Below are positions 5,538-6,610 of a stretch of 6,610 nucleotides of DNA, in pieces. Numbering within the stretch: the first letter of the stretch is position 1; each line of letters starts with the position of its first letter. The notes under the pieces were generated by a model that was not told the DNA's origin, made no database searches, and saw only the letters and a list, made by a program, of their open reading frames with translations. A program made the translations under genes and the position numbers. This stretch comes from Acidimicrobiales bacterium (GTDB taxonomy: Bacteria > Actinomycetota > Acidimicrobiia > Acidimicrobiales > JANYDT01), in the NCBI GenBank assembly GCA_025358985.1, contig JANYHQ010000417.1, forward strand, positions 1-6,610, given 5' to 3'.

Positions 5538-6143
5538 ATGAGTGACACGGCGGTTCTTCTGGCTCCGGGTGCGGGATCCGATAGCAACCATCCGTCATTG
5601 GTCCTGATCGAGCAACAACTGGCCGCCACCACAGTGGTCCGTATGGACTTTGCCTACCGCATTGCCGGCCGCACGTTCCCCGACAAGACACCGGCGCTCC
5701 TCGATGCCGTCCGCGCTGCCGCTGACGCTCTTGCTCCCGCCAAACTGGTGCTCGGTGGCCGGTCCATGGGTGGGCGAATGTGCTCGATGGCGGTGGCTGC
5801 AGGACTGGTTCAATCGCTGGGACTGGTGCTCATCTGCTATCCGCTGCACCCGCCGGGAAAGCCCGGCCAGCTTCGTACTGAACATTTCGCTGCTATCACC
5901 GTGCCGTGTCTGTTCATCAGCGGAACTCGTGATGCTTTCGGCACTTGCGATGAGCTCGAACAACACACCGCCCTGATCTCTGGGCCGGTCACACATGTGT
6001 GGTTGGAAGGCGGTGACCACAGCCTGCGCCGTCACAATCAGGAGGTGGCTGACACTGCAGTGGCGTGGATACGGGCGTTGATCAGCGGTCAGACTGATGT
6101 AGCTCCGACAGTTCCCGCCCCGCCGTCTCCGGCACCAAGGTAA
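5538..6143 (+). CDS. KANL3/Tex30-type alpha/beta hydrolase (dienelactone-hydrolase-like)
   Basis: This 201-residue protein has the small alpha/beta hydrolase layout of the KANL3/Tex30 (COG3571) family. Seen: strand 1 and oxyanion loop VLLAPGAGSDSNHPS (6-20); nucleophile elbow GGRSMGGR (73-80) with Ser76; acid Asp132 in FISGTRDAFG (126-135); and His161 in EGGDHSL (157-163), completing a Ser-Asp-His triad. It should be a cytoplasmic serine hydrolase. The substrate is unknown, since the family is poorly characterised. ATG 5538 is 3 bp after the J-domain stop and has no clear Shine-Dalgarno, so it is probably translated by coupling on the same mRNA. The core fold ends near residue 181. The last 20 residues are Pro/Ala-rich and lie entirely in the 62-bp overlap with the convergent transporter gene, so they look like a read-on extension rather than part of the fold. 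Confidence 0.88.
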   Translation: MSDTAVLLAPGAGSDSNHPSLVLIEQQLAATTVVRMDFAYRIAGRTFPDKTPALLDAVRAAADALAPAKLVLGGRSMGGRMCSMAVAAGLVQSLGLVLICYPLHPPGKPGQLRTEHFAAITVPCLFISGTRDAFGTCDELEQHTALISGPVTHVWLEGGDHSLRRHNQEVADTAVAWIRALISGQTDVAPTVPAPPSPAPR

Positions 6144-6610
6144 GCACGATCACGGCCGCCACAACCAGCGAAATAGCCAGTACACGTAGGGTTGGACCGA
6201 GATGTCCGTTGTCGCCCAAGTGGCCCACCACCACCAGTCCGATGGCACCGCCTACCCGGGTGCCAGCGGCGATGACCCCGCTGGCCCGTGACCGCAGTGC
6301 GGTGGGGAACAACTCTGGTCCGTAGATGGCCAGAGCCGGCAGGGTGGCGGCCCCCACCACCGAAGCCACCATCGACCATATCCAGAGGGCTGGACCGTGG
6401 CTGGAGAACAACGCCGCCATGGCGCCGGCAAATCCCATGAGTCCCACCCCCACCACTATTCGTCGCCCCCGTCGGTCAGCGATACGCCCACCGAGGAGTA
6501 TCCCGAGTGTGCCGGGCACGTTGGTGACCAACCCGAACAGTGACAGTCCACCGGCACTGAACCCGCGCTCCCTGCGTAAGAAGTCGTTTTGGAACTGCCG
6601 AGCCGGATTG
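6082..6610 (-). CDS. Major facilitator superfamily transporter, C-terminal half (cut by the window edge)
   Basis: The minus-strand frame is open from 6609 to the TGA at 6084-6082, giving 175 residues with no start in the window. A TTG at 6531 is in frame, but the sequence before it (NDFLRRERGFSAGGLSLFG) is clearly coding, so the gene begins outside. Seen: GGRIADRRGRR (about 40-50), the MFS cytoplasmic loop motif, here in its second copy between TM8 and TM9; ALAIYGPELFPTALRSRASG (about 93-112), typical of the sugar/metabolite transporter branch; and the ending VPETAGRELSEL, the usual PET-G signature after TM12. About four to five membrane segments are present. It is a proton- or gradient-driven carrier of the inner membrane; the substrate cannot be read from this half. 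Its 3' end overlaps the hydrolase gene by 62 bp on the opposite strand. Confidence 0.9.
   Translation of the reverse strand, partial: NPARQFQNDFLRRERGFSAGGLSLFGLVTNVPGTLGILLGGRIADRRGRRIVVGVGLMGFAGAMAALFSSHGPALWIWSMVASVVGAATLPALAIYGPELFPTALRSRASGVIAAGTRVGGAIGLVVVGHLGDNGHLGPTLRVLAISLVVAAVIVLTLVPETAGRELSELHQSDR

Noticed and set aside
6529..6531. TTG as the start of the MFS gene
   Set aside because: The frame stays open upstream to the window edge, and the residues there fit the transporter. A protein starting here would lack its first half.

Overview
The window is GC-rich bacterial DNA packed with eight protein-coding genes, with only two gaps above 100 bases. Several features fit a high-GC actinobacterium: GTG starts, short intergenic gaps, a start codon that looks leaderless, and the style of the enzymes. 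My impression of an acidimicrobial-type lineage is a weak inference from protein resemblance only. I see no rRNA, tRNA, CRISPR array, insertion sequence or phage gene. These look like ordinary chromosomal loci rather than a mobile island.

Layout, left to right. (a) 1-642, plus: the 3' part of an enoyl-CoA hydratase/isomerase (crotonase) gene cut by the window edge. (b) 757-1347, plus: a small regulator with a degenerate receiver-like N-terminus and a LuxR-type helix-turn-helix at the C-terminus. (c) 4723 down to 1334, minus: a four-gene, operon-like run. In transcription order it encodes a multi-pass membrane protein of the flippase-like / lysylphosphatidylglycerol-synthase TM family, an OmpR/PhoB-type response regulator, a HAMP-containing sensor histidine kinase, and an unrecognised 155-residue helical protein. 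The gaps are 28 bp, 3 bp and a 4-bp ATGA overlap. (d) 4839-5534 and 5538-6143, plus: a protein with a C-terminal J domain, followed 3 bp later by a small KANL3/Tex30-type alpha/beta hydrolase. (e) 6610 down to 6082, minus: the C-terminal half of a major facilitator superfamily transporter, cut by the window edge.

How they may work together: the minus-strand run contains a complete phosphorelay pair. Its kinase has almost no extracytoplasmic loop, so the signal probably reaches it through the membrane or a partner protein. The co-transcribed membrane protein and the small coupled protein are the obvious candidates as partner or target, but this is inference. The J-domain gene and the hydrolase are probably one transcript, started from a promoter so close to the ATG that the mRNA would be leaderless.

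The most unusual features are: a C-terminal J domain fused to an unrecognised N-terminal region; a 62-bp tail-to-tail coding overlap between the hydrolase and the transporter; the unknown protein coupled to the kinase; and the leaderless-type promoter. I see no convincing evidence of a wholly new defence or mobile system here.
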